64,000 nt of DNA from Lethocerus indicus (taxonomy: Eukaryota > Arthropoda > Insecta > Hemiptera > Belostomatidae): assembly GCA_019843655.1 (NCBI GenBank), contig JACDQD010000002.1, positions 13,787,154 to 13,851,153 on the forward strand. The letters are read 5' to 3'. Below are positions 13,005-24,153 of the stretch, one piece after another (position 1 is the stretch's first letter; each line of letters opens with the position of its first letter). Below the pieces are notes generated by a model, which ran no database searches, was not told the origin of the DNA, and was given only the letters and a program-made list of their open reading frames with translations. The position numbers and the translations under genes were made by a program.

Positions 13005-13957
13005 TCGAGCCCCCGTAGCACCAGCTCGTTTATCAGATCCCGTCATCCGGTCGCGGACTGAAGGCATCGCTCCTAATAGGAGGACCGATATTTATGACGC
13101 CTGCGACCGGAGTCGCGTCCCACGCCCAGAAAACTTCCTTCGTTTGCCTAAATCAATTTGAAAAATTTCTCAAACCGCCGCTGTAGCGTTCTGAAGAACA
13201 CGCTACAGCGATATCGAGAGTTGCCACGGATGTCAGTACAAATATCACGTCATTAGTGATAAGAAGTTTATTGTAATTTACGAGATGACTATTTGGTTCA
13301 CAGGAAATAATTTTAGGTACTTATGAACCGCATTATATTACTATTACAACTCTTGACTTTCGTTGGTTTTTTTTGATATTTCATTATAGAACCACTCCAT
13401 GACGTTTAAAATTTATAAAAATATGTCAATAATAATTATTTAACACAATTCAATTTGTTTGTATCTTCTCGTGAAGACATAATAACAACCATTTTATGTA
13501 GTGACAATACTTTTAGGCAGTGTAATTTGTTGTTTTAATGTTAGCAAACATGGAATTGAAATGGCGTTCCCTTTTTGCGTTATCGGTAGTAAATGAAACA
13601 GATATATAATCCAGGATTTCATGACCTGGTTGAAAGGAAATCCGGTGCGATACTTGTCGGCCGCCGGAATATATATGTACCGGCTTATTATGTGTACGCC
13701 CTTTATGCGTTGTCAGCGTTGATGTGATTTATGAACGAAACAGTAGTCACACATTCCTGGTGCGGGCCACTGATTTGTGGCCCAATTAATCTTAGGAGCG
13801 CTCTTCTCCGGGACACAGCCCCTCTTCTGAAGGTACTTAACTCTGAAAAATTCTACGATTTAACAACATTGTGATGGCTCTGTGTGTGCGTGTGTGTGAA
13901 GTAGCGTTCATTTGTCATCCACGTTTTTTCTTTATTTTCATTTATTCTTTTTTTTCT

Positions 13958-13967
13958 CCCCCCCCCC
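13958..13967. repeat. C10 homopolymer
   Basis: Ten consecutive C residues follow a T-rich stretch that includes eight T in a row. It is one of six C or G runs of at least nine in this window. Confidence 0.95.
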
Positions 13968-14813
13968 TGGGTACTTAACGCGTCCGACACACGGTATCAA
14001 AACACGTAGTTTGTGACCCAGTTCCTGTTCGGAGGTCCTTCGGCGGGCGTAATTTCACTCATAAATCACTCACGACAAAAAAGGCGACCCATGAATTAGG
14101 CATAAATTAGATTGAAATATTGGGAATTAATTCTGTCGAATAGTGATTTAACTCAGCCCTTTCATCCATAGTACAAGAATAGTACAAGAATTTTCAACAA
14201 GATTTCCGATGTTAAATTGCCACAATAAACAATGCATAAACTACTGAATTATACTTTTAATTTCAAACTATTCAACACCGCATCACCATTGCCCAAGCCC
14301 TTGTAAAGAACAAAACAAATTTATAACAACTTATAACAAAGATACTATAATTGGGCTATTGTGATTCCCATTAATAAATATATCCAATTATATATTATCG
14401 AGCTATAAAATGCGGCTATTGCCATTGCTAAACGTCAGTTATGATGTCCGCATAGTTAAGACGAATGGGTAACAACATACTGTGGTGCTGGTAAAAGCTG
14501 TATTGTTAGAATGGAGTGCGATCTAGTGACCACTCGGCGAATGTGCATTGAGCCTTCGACATAGTCACAACCGTCAGTAACTTAGTAAAAATGTATTCAA
14601 GCAGATATGACGTTACTCGTCATGCAATATGGACGATACGAATTGAATAGTGTCGCACGTGTAATTCGATGGAATCGGTATTAATTCTGCAGTGAACATT
14701 CCAAATAATTCTCTGTTTCATGCATAGATAATAGAAGATGAATAAATACAATCATGTATATGTCGACAAACATTTTTATCATACATTTTTGTATGTCCTT
14801 TTTTCGTACAATC

Positions 14814-14831
14814 AACTTATAGTTATAAGTT
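14814..14831. repeat. Inverted repeat AACTTATA/TATAAGTT
   Basis: Eight-base perfect arms are separated by two bases, giving an 18-bp near-palindrome in AT-rich DNA. Confidence 0.8.
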
Positions 14832-14942
14832 CATCGGCGGTATGTTTATTTGTTGAGGTAGGACTTGAGGATGAGAGCATGCGTTTTTGAGAGGATGCTT
14901 TTGAGCCTGAACGGTAACCCCTGGGGATGACGGTCTAGGGTA

Positions 14943-15011
14943 GAGGAAACCTCATCGATAATGCGAAAGCATCGCTGGGTAGAAGATTTATGCGTTTAGC
15001 AAACTTCTGCC
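14943..15011 (+). other. Cluster of three consecutive potential stem-loops
   Basis: Within 70 bases there are three candidate hairpins. The first is GAGG-AAA-CCTC (14943-14953). The second is ATGC-GAAA-GCAT (14961-14972), a GNRA-type tetraloop that two further C-G pairs can extend past a 3-nt bulge. The third is GGTAGAAG (14978-14985) with CTTCTGCC (15004-15011), 8 pairs including one G-U, around an 18-nt loop. The arrangement would suit a small structured RNA, but I recognise no family, promoter or terminator. I chose the plus strand because the GAAA loop reads on it. Confidence 0.3.
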
Positions 15012-16268
15012 TTTTACACATTGGTTCTGGCCCATAAGCCGTCATTTTTGCGAATGGGCGTACTCGTTGCAGAAAAAAGCGAGGAGTGGTTCCGTATTTT
15101 TTAACTCTGATTCAATCCCGATCGTCTCCATTCTTAGAATGTAAAGATATGTTTGAGCTAAACATACGTCCCGTTAGTTCGCATTAATATACATAGAGAC
15201 CCACGTGCAGATCATCTACCGCGCTTCGCATGCGAATAAATCGAACCAGTTATTAAAGGGAAAAATTTGTCTAGTTCAAACAAGGCCCAAAGTGGGATGG
15301 AAGGCATCTATCCTGAAATATTATCCCGAGCGCTATCAGATTTAAATCTGGCACTGGTAGACCGTTATTGCAGTTAACGGTTACGCGCGAATGGACGGTG
15401 TGGTGGTGGTGCGCCTATTGTTAACAAGGCTGGTGACTTATTTGTGTAAAGTATTACCTTCAAGTTGTTAGTAAATTGCGTTCGGACGGAGTTATTACCG
15501 ATCCCGAGATGAGTCATGCGAGGTCACCCGCGAGCGCTACGGCATCTGTTCTACACCCGGGAAAATAATGTTATTTACGGCTCAAAATGGCGCCTCGGCT
15601 CAGCGCGGATGTAATTGAAAATATTGATCTACGGTTCCGATATCTGGGTCCCGCTCTGCTAATAAGCATAACCCAACTATTGAAAGGTCCGAGCTAATTT
15701 TGGCCACTCCTGGGATTGTCAGGTAGGTGAATAATGGTGAGTCTAATTGAACAGCACACTGATGGAAATTATAATAATATGGAACTACAAAATAAAAAAA
15801 TAAGTAACGTTAAACTTAAGCCTATTCGAAAATTATCAGAATAATTTAAATAGATTTTATTTGAAATATATATATTTATAAATAACTGATTTATAAGTGA
15901 AGAATGTCCATCGGACCGAGGACAATCGTCCTTATTTAAAACCTCACACGTCCAACAGATTTTGATTTTAATTTAAAAGTAGTAGCGACAAAGGAAAAAG
16001 GAATAAATAAAGGAAGCTGGTGTAGATAACACAGGTGCAGGCACAATCACATACGGGCGGGCGACCGGAAAAAATTGAATAGATGAATGAGATTAGATTC
16101 TGTTTCGAAAAAAGAACCAGTGTAAAAGAACACGGACATAGACACAGACAGGTGTACACTGAACACAATGACGCTTTTCTTGATTTCTTCTGTCATTAAT
16201 TTGTTTTTTAAATTCTCCCGGCGATCAACAACGTCCACGGTGTAAGGCTGAAACTTCCAACTCCTGGG

Positions 16269-16283
16269 GATGCATTATGCATC
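16269..16283. repeat. 15-bp palindrome GATGCAT-T-ATGCATC
   Basis: Seven-base perfect arms flank a single central base. ATGCAT words resemble octamer/POU half-sites, but no function is shown. Confidence 0.85.
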
Positions 16284-17643
16284 TTCATTGATTATTTAAA
16301 CGACACTATGGTACTACCGTGAGTTATCGTTGAATCCTGGTATACATTGTACCTTCGGAGGTGGGTTAAATTACATACCTGAATTTAGTCCCCTTATCCG
16401 CGCCGATCATTTCTTCTACCCGTGACATATTTAAGAAGCGTTTAAGCTTACGACCGGTATTTTTCGGAGCCTTGACCATTCATTAACAGTCGTTGTGACT
16501 TTTAAAGTAATTTCTAGTTGTTTTTCGAATTTCACCCTTACGAAGATGTCGAGCCTTCTGAAATGTTGTTCGGTAAAGAAATAAATAGAAAATTAAGTGA
16601 AAAACCGCCACTGTGATGTTGGATAAAACTGAGAACGAAGAAATATATTCTCCTTAATATTTTTACCTCCCTCGAACATTGGTTTCGCACAATACATGTT
16701 ACACGTAGCAATAGGTCAGGAATGACGCGGAGAGTTCCAATTCATGGTTCCTGAGTGGATTATATTTATATCGGACATGACTTTACCGCGGTCAAACTGA
16801 AAGTTTCCAACCGTTTTATCGAGGCCAGAATACCGTACTTTGGAAATACGACGTCGGCCGGGAAAATATGTAACCGCGGATTGAACAACACGTCAGATCT
16901 TCCCTCTTTCCGGAATACCAATCCGGTCCCATACGGGGCCGGCTGAATTATTACATAAATCCCGGGCCGTATTCATGCTTTACACCGGTGCATGGAAGGC
17001 CGGGCCCGGATTTATTTCCAAGTTGATTTCGAGAGCGATGTAGTCTTATGCAAAGCGCGGCTTGGGGCTCAATGGGCGCACGTTTGTTTTAAAATTAAAA
17101 TAACTCCGGGACCCAACCGCCAGCTGGCGGGGGCCGGGTAGCGGCGACAACAACTCTCGACAACGACACTCGCCGCATATCCGACAACGCTCCCTCCAAT
17201 CGGCCCTCCTATGAATAAACCCTCTAAGTCAACCGAGCTTTCGCTCCGTAACCGAATTTCGAACCGCATGGAATGCGGAACAAAGCCGTCATCTTCGTTT
17301 TCTCCGGTATCACCGGAAATTAACGCTGAAATTGAAGGAAAAAAAACCCGAAACTTCTATGTTTTCAGTAAATTAAGCCTGTAAGTTACCGATGAAATAT
17401 TGTTCTCACACTGTCTAATTATTTATTACACCACCCTCATTCAGCAATCATTAAATCAAGTGTAATTAAAACGCGAAGTAGCGCTAATTACAAAAAAATA
17501 GTGATGGTAGGGTGAAGACCGTTCTAGAACGAATTCGAGCTATAAGGGGCTTCGGAGTAATAACTTTTCCGCGAAGGATCATGTCTGGGGTCACACCGAA
17601 GTGCGCACCACTGACTGACCCTGGAAACTTTTAATTAAAATAA

Positions 17644-17652
17644 TGACCTTGA
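17644..17652 (-). promoter_or_regulatory. FTZ-F1/ERR-type nuclear receptor site
   Basis: On the minus strand this reads TCAAGGTCA, a perfect match to the extended half-site YCAAGGYCR bound by FTZ-F1 and ERR orphan receptors. The flanking GGTC makes a second degenerate half-site. Such 9-mers occur by chance roughly once in tens of kilobases, so this is a candidate only. Confidence 0.3.
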
Positions 17653-18272
17653 CCACTATCCGATTCGCTATTTTTATTTCATTCGATTTGAATAGATTAC
17701 AAACAAATATATATAACGTTATTATATTATGTATAATGTTATAATATTCCGTAGTTTTTTGTAATCAACGCTTCGTCTTCAACAAAGTTGTTAAAATCAA
17801 TATAACAATATTACAAGGGGGAATCAGAGATTACAATTTCCGGTTACTAATACTGAAAGATATATATACGCTATTTCCATATTTAACCAAAAGCACGTAG
17901 CCAGCACATTCTCCATCGGCTACGCGATTACTACCACGTTTCTAGTTAAGATCGCGGAATTTAATTCAAGTTCTAATTCTTAAGTTTTATTAGTTCAACA
18001 AATATTTTGAACTTTTGAAAATGGTTCCATTTAAAAGAAATTTTGGTATTTTCCTCTTTGTGTCTGTCTGTACAGTGGCTGTCGCGTAAAGGGAACCGTT
18101 AGGGGGGCAACATGGGCTTTTCGATTAATCACCACTCTATCCATTATCTGGGGTCGATCGACAAATAGATCCAGTTTTATTTTAAATACGGGCTTTTAGA
18201 ATTTTAACAAGAGACGATAATCCACAATCGAAACCTAAGTGCGATCCAATAACCGGTATAATGAAGTTATAA

Positions 18273-18326
18273 GGGGGGGGGGCAGAGTTATAAGGTGGTA
18301 GGGGGAGGGTATTGGCTGAGGGCGGG
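18273..18326 (+). other. G-quadruplex candidate with a G10 run
   Basis: The G-tracts in order are G10 (18273-18282), GGGGG (18301-18305), GGG (18307-18309), GGG (18320-18322) and GGG (18324-18326). There are enough tracts of three or more for a three-tetrad quadruplex, although one loop is about 10 nt. The G10 run alone can supply two tracts. It lies at the edge of a CpG-dense block. Confidence 0.6.
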
Positions 18327-18339
18327 CATTGTTCCTGGT

Positions 18340-18660
18340 TTGGACGTAGCCCCATTGTCATGGGCCGGGCTAATGCGGTGCGTAGTCCGCTCCTATAGAT
18401 CTGTCGGCGGCTAACAAGTGTATTGTGGCCGGCGCGTCTGTCCCAGTATGTGTCCCCGTCAATATCTCTCTCCTTGTGTCGCCCTTCCACCGCTCTCTTA
18501 AGCCACACGGCTATCTAACTACCTGTTCGCCGGCCCCCGGCCACGGAGATCTTCTCCCGCTCCGGAGGTACCCGTTACATCTGGAATAACGAGCTCCGGA
18601 GGGCATCTCGCCTATGGTAACGAGCCCGTTCCTGGCCGAACCACTCCACCGCTTCTTGCA
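18340..18660. other. CpG-dense GC-rich block
   Basis: A GC-rich stretch with many CGG, CCGG and GCGC words stands out from the AT-rich DNA on both sides. A 108-codon minus-strand frame (18182-18508) overlaps it, but has a proline-rich low-complexity part and no recognisable domain. Such blocks could be promoters or constrained elements; nothing in the sequence decides this. Confidence 0.5.
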
Positions 18661-18949
18661 ACAGATGAATATTAAGGAAAATATACGAAAACTTAACTGA
18701 AACCAAAAATCATGCCGAGCTTCTCTTACAGGAATTGTTAACTGTATATAATATTTCTGAATAATTTTGCAGACTCCTTTTTAATTCTTAAGTCAGACAA
18801 ATTTTATTACATTTGATATTCGCAATCAATTATTAAATGTAGAGAAAGTCAAGTCAATAATTCGTTTTCCGAGTATTTCTCTTAATCCCTATCGTTTAAT
18901 ATGACCGAGGAATTTTTATTTATTTTAAATGCGTTCCCTTCATTAGGAG

Positions 18950-19060
18950 ACCATGTTTAGCGCAGTGGACTCGACTTTGGTCCCGAAGATATACTGGGTT
19001 TAAGTGGGCTGACCCCTAGTAATAAGTGCAGGTCAACCCAGACCTACTCGACGATCACGC
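18950..19060 (+). repeat. tRNA-derived SINE-like fragment
   Basis: TAGCGCAGTGG at 18958-18968 fits the RNA polymerase III A-box consensus of tRNA genes. About 38 bases downstream, GGGTTTAAGTGGG (18996-19008) resembles a decayed B-box (consensus GGTTCRANTCC). The spacing and the intervening TTTGGTCCCGAAGAT look like a decayed tRNA head. The acceptor and anticodon stems do not fold cleanly, so this is not a working tRNA. A SINE head or tRNA pseudogene is the best reading; 3-prime end and target-site duplications were not found. Confidence 0.4.
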
Positions 19061-20329
19061 GAGCACTGTAGATGTCATAAATAGATCAGCGACTTCGGGA
19101 AACGATTTAATTATCTTTTACGACGTGTTTATTGCGTGATCATAACAACACCTGAGGATCAACGGTTAAAATTCCAATTATTTCCCGTGCTCCCCGAACA
19201 CGAACATCCGCAAGCTTTGTGTCGGTTATGAGATATGGAATCGTATTTTATTCACGCTTCAAATTAAAATTCGGGTCTATATACCTTTAATCGTAATGAA
19301 TAATTTAACGAAATCTGAGATGATCAATGAATACACCAGATAGCAATTGGAAAGTGCATATTTTAAATGTTGAAAGAAAGAAAAAATTAATAAAATTTGT
19401 TTACAGGATCTAAAAGGATTATCATTTAACTTATATTATGTAATTTTACCTAAATACAAAATAAATAAATTTTTAATTAATGCATTGAGTTCTACATTAT
19501 TCTAAATCTATTGAGCCTTGTTAAAATATAAGGTATGACCCATCAATAATAGATAATTTTATGGTCACCATAATAATAGCAAATATGTATATTTATTTAA
19601 TCACACAAAGTTAACAAAGCGAGGTGCACTAACTAATGTACAATAGCCAATTCAAACTGAACCGTTCGTTTCGAGACTTATATTATTGCAATTTTCAATC
19701 TTTCCGTCCGACCGGGCAACGCCATATAACACACTGGCGGGTTAAACTGCCGGCGGTAAGGATAACGATACAATCTGAAATTGAGTTTTGGTAATGTATA
19801 AATTTATATGCATACCGGGGCACATCCCGAGGCGATGTAGAAAGTACCGAACACGGATTGAACCTGCAGGACCGGTGGTGAGAACTCCGGGCCACTAACG
19901 ACCCGGCGACGGCACTCAACAGGTAGCCACCTCAGAGCTCTCCAGAGAAACACCCAAACTATAATACAAACTTATATCAGAATTTATTACTATAAAACCA
20001 CTTACTAGAAACTTTAGTTATCTAGATAAATTAATAATGTAATAGGAAAAGAAGTGGAACCAATGTAAGAGCGATTAATTTAAAATTATATTTGTTTTAT
20101 GTGTAAGGTTACAAAAAATTAGGTTTATGTAATCCTAACATATTAAAAGGTTTTACTCGTATTCTTACATGTATTAGACGGACGATGAAACCTTAATCTT
20201 CCGACTGGGGATTTTCCTAAAACGGGTTCAGAATATTGCAGTCGCGCGGCTCATCGGACTGTAAAAGATATTGTTTTATTGCCGCATTAAGATAATGAAG
20301 CGGCCCCCTAGTTAAAGTTGTATCGGGTG

Positions 20330-20374
20330 ACGGTCAAGAGAGGCCGGCTTACTGAAGTAAGCCGTATCGACCGT
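20330..20374. repeat. Compound stem-loop with 9-bp perfect inner arms
   Basis: CGGCTTACT (20345-20353) and AGTAAGCCG (20356-20364) are exact reverse complements two bases apart. Outside them, ACGGTC (20330-20335) pairs with GACCGT (20369-20374), giving a two-helix structure with asymmetric internal loops. The arms are not AT-rich, which makes chance less likely than for most hairpins in this window. Confidence 0.85.
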
Positions 20375-21129
20375 ATGGACTTGACACTTAGCCCTTCCGC
20401 CGGAAAAATTCCTTCCCCCGGAGGAATTAAGGGGAAAAAATTAAAATAAACGGCCCGACCTTGATTCGTTCCGCGACCCCAGTGACCCGATTTTTATCGG
20501 ACGGGCAACACTCGGATGCGGGTAATCGAGGCGCAGAAAAGTCGTTACGCCAATCCTCTCCGGGCGGTCGGAATTGGATTTAACAAGTGTTAATAATAGG
20601 TTTCCCGCTGCTGCCGGAGCCCGGTCACAAATCCGGGATTGAGTCAATTTCAGTTAATTTACGAGAGACGGTAATTCCGGGGGAACGGACCCCGCGACCG
20701 CTCGCAGAATCATTTTAACCCACAATTATGCCCGCCGAGCGTGTTCCCTATAAGTTAGTCTAACTGGACAGCGGTACAGGTCGGAAATTCATTCTGCCCG
20801 CCGCGTTTTTTTTCTCTAAAAGAAATCATTTCAAGTTCTTACTGCTATTGCCCACTGTTCCTCAATGTAGACCCTCGGTTACACGTGGAAAGACTGCGTA
20901 GTGAAGCTCAGTGCTAGTGCATTCTACCACTCTGAATGTTATCCGAAAATTATTATCTTAGTACACGATATATACGATCATAGTAGCGGTAAAATCAATT
21001 ATTGGCTTCTTTACGATTATACTAACATAAATATTATACGAAAGAAAGCTTCCTAACGGGAGTCTCGTTTTAGTTTCTCTTAGGAGTCGTAGAGTTTAGC
21101 ACATGGAGACTATTGCAAATCGGTAGCTT

Positions 21130-21600
21130 ACGTGTTTAACTGGTGGCAGTGTTCAAGAGTGTATAGTTGTGGGTGTGTAGCGGGGGTGGGGAGTGAGATG
21201 TCGATTAAGCGGGGAGGTGGTGCGGTCTCCTCGCAGCTGGGCCGAGTAAATTGGGCGGGCTCGGGGCCCCCGGCGAGAATAAATCAGGCGTCAATAACAG
21301 AAACGGCGGCCGCGGCCCGCCCTATCGCTATTATTGCGAGCCCCCCCCCGACACGTATTAAAACGTGCCCTCTAGGAGCCGGGCTCCACCTACAACAGTA
21401 GTTGCTTACCGGTGGCTCCTGATGGATGTTCCCGTGCGGTAGCGGCTGGCGGCCGGTAACGCCCGTGTCCTATTAGGCCCCACTTCCAATGTACGCTGAA
21501 CCCCCCCGGGCACTGTATTTCTCCGCTCCGCGACTTTCCGATTGGATTTAAATCTTCGCTCGGGCGCAATTTAAATCTATGTTGGCCGCGACGTGGCCGG
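21130..21600. other. CpG-dense GC-rich block with a C9 run
   Basis: This is a GC-rich stretch with GCGGCCGCGG-type words and a C9 run at 21341-21349. The 89-codon plus frame at 21132-21401 lies in it but is Ala/Gly/Pro-biased and has no recognised domain. Confidence 0.5.
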
Positions 21601-23533
21601 CTTCGAATTTACTTCGGGTCGCGTGCTCCCGGACCGGTGTAAAATTGGGCGCCCGAATAAACATCGAACCTAAAATATTTCGCACCTTCGGCAATCGATA
21701 TATCTTCGCTGGCATTTCCCGACCATTATTATTGAAGAATAAATTTTACATTTTGTACCCTGTCCGGTTAATATGAGAAATGGATTTAAGAATATGTAAA
21801 TGATTTTCTGAGTTAACCATGAAATTATGGCGCGCTAAATCTAAATCTCATATATAATGAAATTGCGCAACATTCGTTTCTGTATTTCGATGAAGTCGAT
21901 TTAAAACTTTACTAGAAAGTATTTGCGGTGGGTCAAAATATTGTTTGTTTGCCTCGTGATTAGCTCAACAGACTATAAAGGTACCATCTTGAGTTTGACA
22001 ATTTCAATTCCCCCACCTCTTTTTATTCAAAACCTAATTTCATCCATTAAGATCACTTTATTGTATGCAGCATTTAAACTAATAATTTTTCGTGACGAAG
22101 GCCAACGGAAACTATAAGAATAAGAATTCTTAGATTCCATGGGTCAGAAGTGTCGGGAGCGCTAGACGGGTCAATTGTGCGAATGGTTTTCTGATTGTAT
22201 TTTGTTCGAAGCAATATCGGAACGGGGGCCGCGATTAGCGGTTACACTGATTGAAGACAATGGCGCAACTGCCAACGCTGTCAATGCATCTGAGAATTGT
22301 CCAATAGATTACAATTTGTTGCTCACCGCATTATTTATTGGCTCATTTCTTAGAACGATTAACTCGGAAATTACAAGTGCATTTTTGGACCAACGCTCAA
22401 CAATGATTGTTTCGCCAGCTTTTATTTTACTGTTTGACAATTACTAGTAACGCCGAGAAAGTATTGAGTGCAGTGGACAAGTTTAAATAGAGAAGAATAG
22501 GCACGCATTAACGTGCAGTCGTGTCATTTTCAAACTAATAATACTTTTCCTCGTCTAGTTTCATGCCATTCTAAGTAGCATACTATGTTAGTTTTTAGTG
22601 AGGTACTCTGCGTGTCTAAGGAGTGTTCTAGCTAAAGAACTGTCAGTTGACTTTTACTGTTGTTCACTGTTGTCCAATACTCTCTGTAATAATGTCAGAC
22701 TGCCCCTGTGTATATGGAGACTGAAAATCAGAGAAGTGTTGATACCTTCTCAGGTATCTAAAATTTAAACAAATTCCCACTTGAATTTGAATTTGTAAAC
22801 CATGATTTCAATATTTTTATAGTGGATTATGGAAATCTGAGAAAGGATACTCTATTTAACATCGCCCATGTCGATTGTCAAAGTGCTTCTTTGCTGAGAA
22901 CAACTACTATTAATATTCATTTATTTAAAGTAACTACCCAACGTTCGTTATTTAAACAACTAGGCTAACCGTCAAGTGCACGAAAATAAAAATGTTTGTT
23001 ATGCAAAACACATTTAATAACAAATCTAGTGCCAAGTTTACCGAAAATAAGTGGCACATAAACGTATATTAGAGTTTTCGTATAGTACCGACTGAAAGGA
23101 TCCGTCGATTTCAGGCCGTCCTGGCTTCGGTTCAGTGGTGGTCCCTCCTGGAGCCATTACGCCATGTCCCCAACGTGTGTAAAATATAATAAAAGTCAGT
23201 TTTATGGGATCAAGTATTTTCTATATCGGTGTTTGGGACATGATTTACCGTCCCGGGCGGTACGGCCGGCCCTCGGATACCCTCGATTTGAATGTCGCCC
23301 TCGGTTACACCCTGTAACTGCAGCGATGAGTCACTAGAAAGGCGGAGACGTGTCCATGCGGCGCTTTCTCGTCTGCTTTGTTAACTGTGCGTTATAAATT
23401 GGACTCAGATTGAACTGATATCATGACCGGATCAATCGCACCCTTAATATATGGGCATAAGAGTGCCGATTTAATATAAATCGAGAGCAATAATTTAAAG
23501 TCAAATACGAACTTATTGCAGTCTAGCGATTGT

Positions 23534-23564
23534 CTTGCTCAATCTTGCTCAATATTCACGTGAA
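23534..23564. repeat. Tandem 10-mer (CTTGCTCAAT x2) followed by E-box palindrome
   Basis: Two exact head-to-tail copies of CTTGCTCAAT occupy 23534-23553. Directly after them, TTCACGTGAA at 23555-23564 is a 10-bp perfect palindrome containing the bHLH core CACGTG. Confidence 0.85.
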
Positions 23565-24091
23565 CAACACATGTACTTATACCATACGTGGGTTTTGAGT
23601 TTCAATTTTTGGTGGGGAAAAGTAAACAAACATTCATCACCCTCCGGATGTATGTGCTTATGTCCGATTAGATTAGACCGCGTTATTAACGGAATGTTGC
23701 CTCCACATAATTATCTACAATTTAAACCTCGTTTAAATTATATTTGTTTGTATTTGCGATAGCTTCTTTATAGTTCTTATATATTATATATGATTAAAGC
23801 GCTAAAATGGCAACTCAAGTGATGTGATTCAAGTACGCTCACGTTATGTTTTCGAACGAGACGGTGCACGAGTGGAGGGTGCGGTCCCCGCGACACTTTC
23901 ACGTTTGCTTCACTTCCCTTTCGTTAGTCCGTTTCCACATTCTGAGCAGACCGGGCTGCCGCTAATTAGCCGCTTAATGAGCCCGAAGCGGGGAGCTCTA
24001 CGGCGGTCCGAATTGCTCAACAGTCCCGTATAACACACACAGGTGTGCTGGAAGTGTTCGACCGGCGGTTGGGGAGAGGGATGTGTCGTGT

Positions 24092-24101
24092 GTCACGTGA
24101 C
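24092..24101. promoter_or_regulatory. GTCACGTGAC E-box palindrome (CLEAR-like)
   Basis: The 10-bp palindrome GTCACGTGAC equals the core bound by MITF/TFE-type bHLH-zipper proteins (the lysosomal CLEAR motif). The same 10-mer recurs at 31188-31199 with longer symmetric flanks. It lies just upstream of the TG microsatellite. Confidence 0.3.
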
Positions 24102-24125
24102 TTAGATCAATCACGCCAACTCGAA

Positions 24126-24153
24126 TGTGTGTGTGTGTGTGTGTGTGTGTGTG
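24126..24153. repeat. (TG)14 microsatellite
   Basis: Twenty-eight bases of perfect TG repeat, with imperfect repeat continuing to about 24172. The alternating purine-pyrimidine pattern can adopt Z-DNA. It produces a Cys-Val repeat in the 24045-24254 frame, which is therefore spurious. Confidence 0.97.

Larger units (their letters stand above)
8241..13100. other. Non-coding segment, mixed composition
   Basis: A GC-rich stretch at 8.4-8.8 kb contains a purine microsatellite. The region is then AT-rich, with GC-rich islands near 9.15-9.45, 9.9-10.3 and 11.5-11.8 kb. Open frames of up to 128 codons at 12342-12728 overlap a 103-codon frame on the opposite strand, and neither has recognisable domains. 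A stem-loop with 8-bp arms lies at 12052-12084 and an AAAT microsatellite at 12987-13004. No gene is supported. Confidence 0.6.
13101..17640. other. Non-coding segment with a structured patch near 14.9-15.0 kb
   Basis: The segment is mostly AT-rich, with GC-richer parts near 13.0-13.2, 15.3-15.7 and 16.8-17.3 kb. There is a C10 run at 13958-13967 next to a T8 run. A close series of potential RNA stem-loops lies at 14943-15011. Small palindromes occur at 14814-14831 and 16269-16283. No exon, tRNA or known ncRNA was recognised. Confidence 0.6.
17641..21900. other. Non-coding segment with two CpG-dense blocks and a SINE-like fragment
   Basis: This is AT-rich background with CpG-dense GC-rich blocks at about 18.27-18.66 and 21.13-21.60 kb. 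The first begins with a G-rich quadruplex candidate (18273-18326). A tRNA-like fragment lies at 18950-19060 and a compound stem-loop at 20330-20374. C9 runs at 21341-21349. Frames such as 18182-18508 (minus) and 21132-21401 (plus) sit in the GC-rich blocks where stops are scarce, and they show no domains. Confidence 0.6.
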
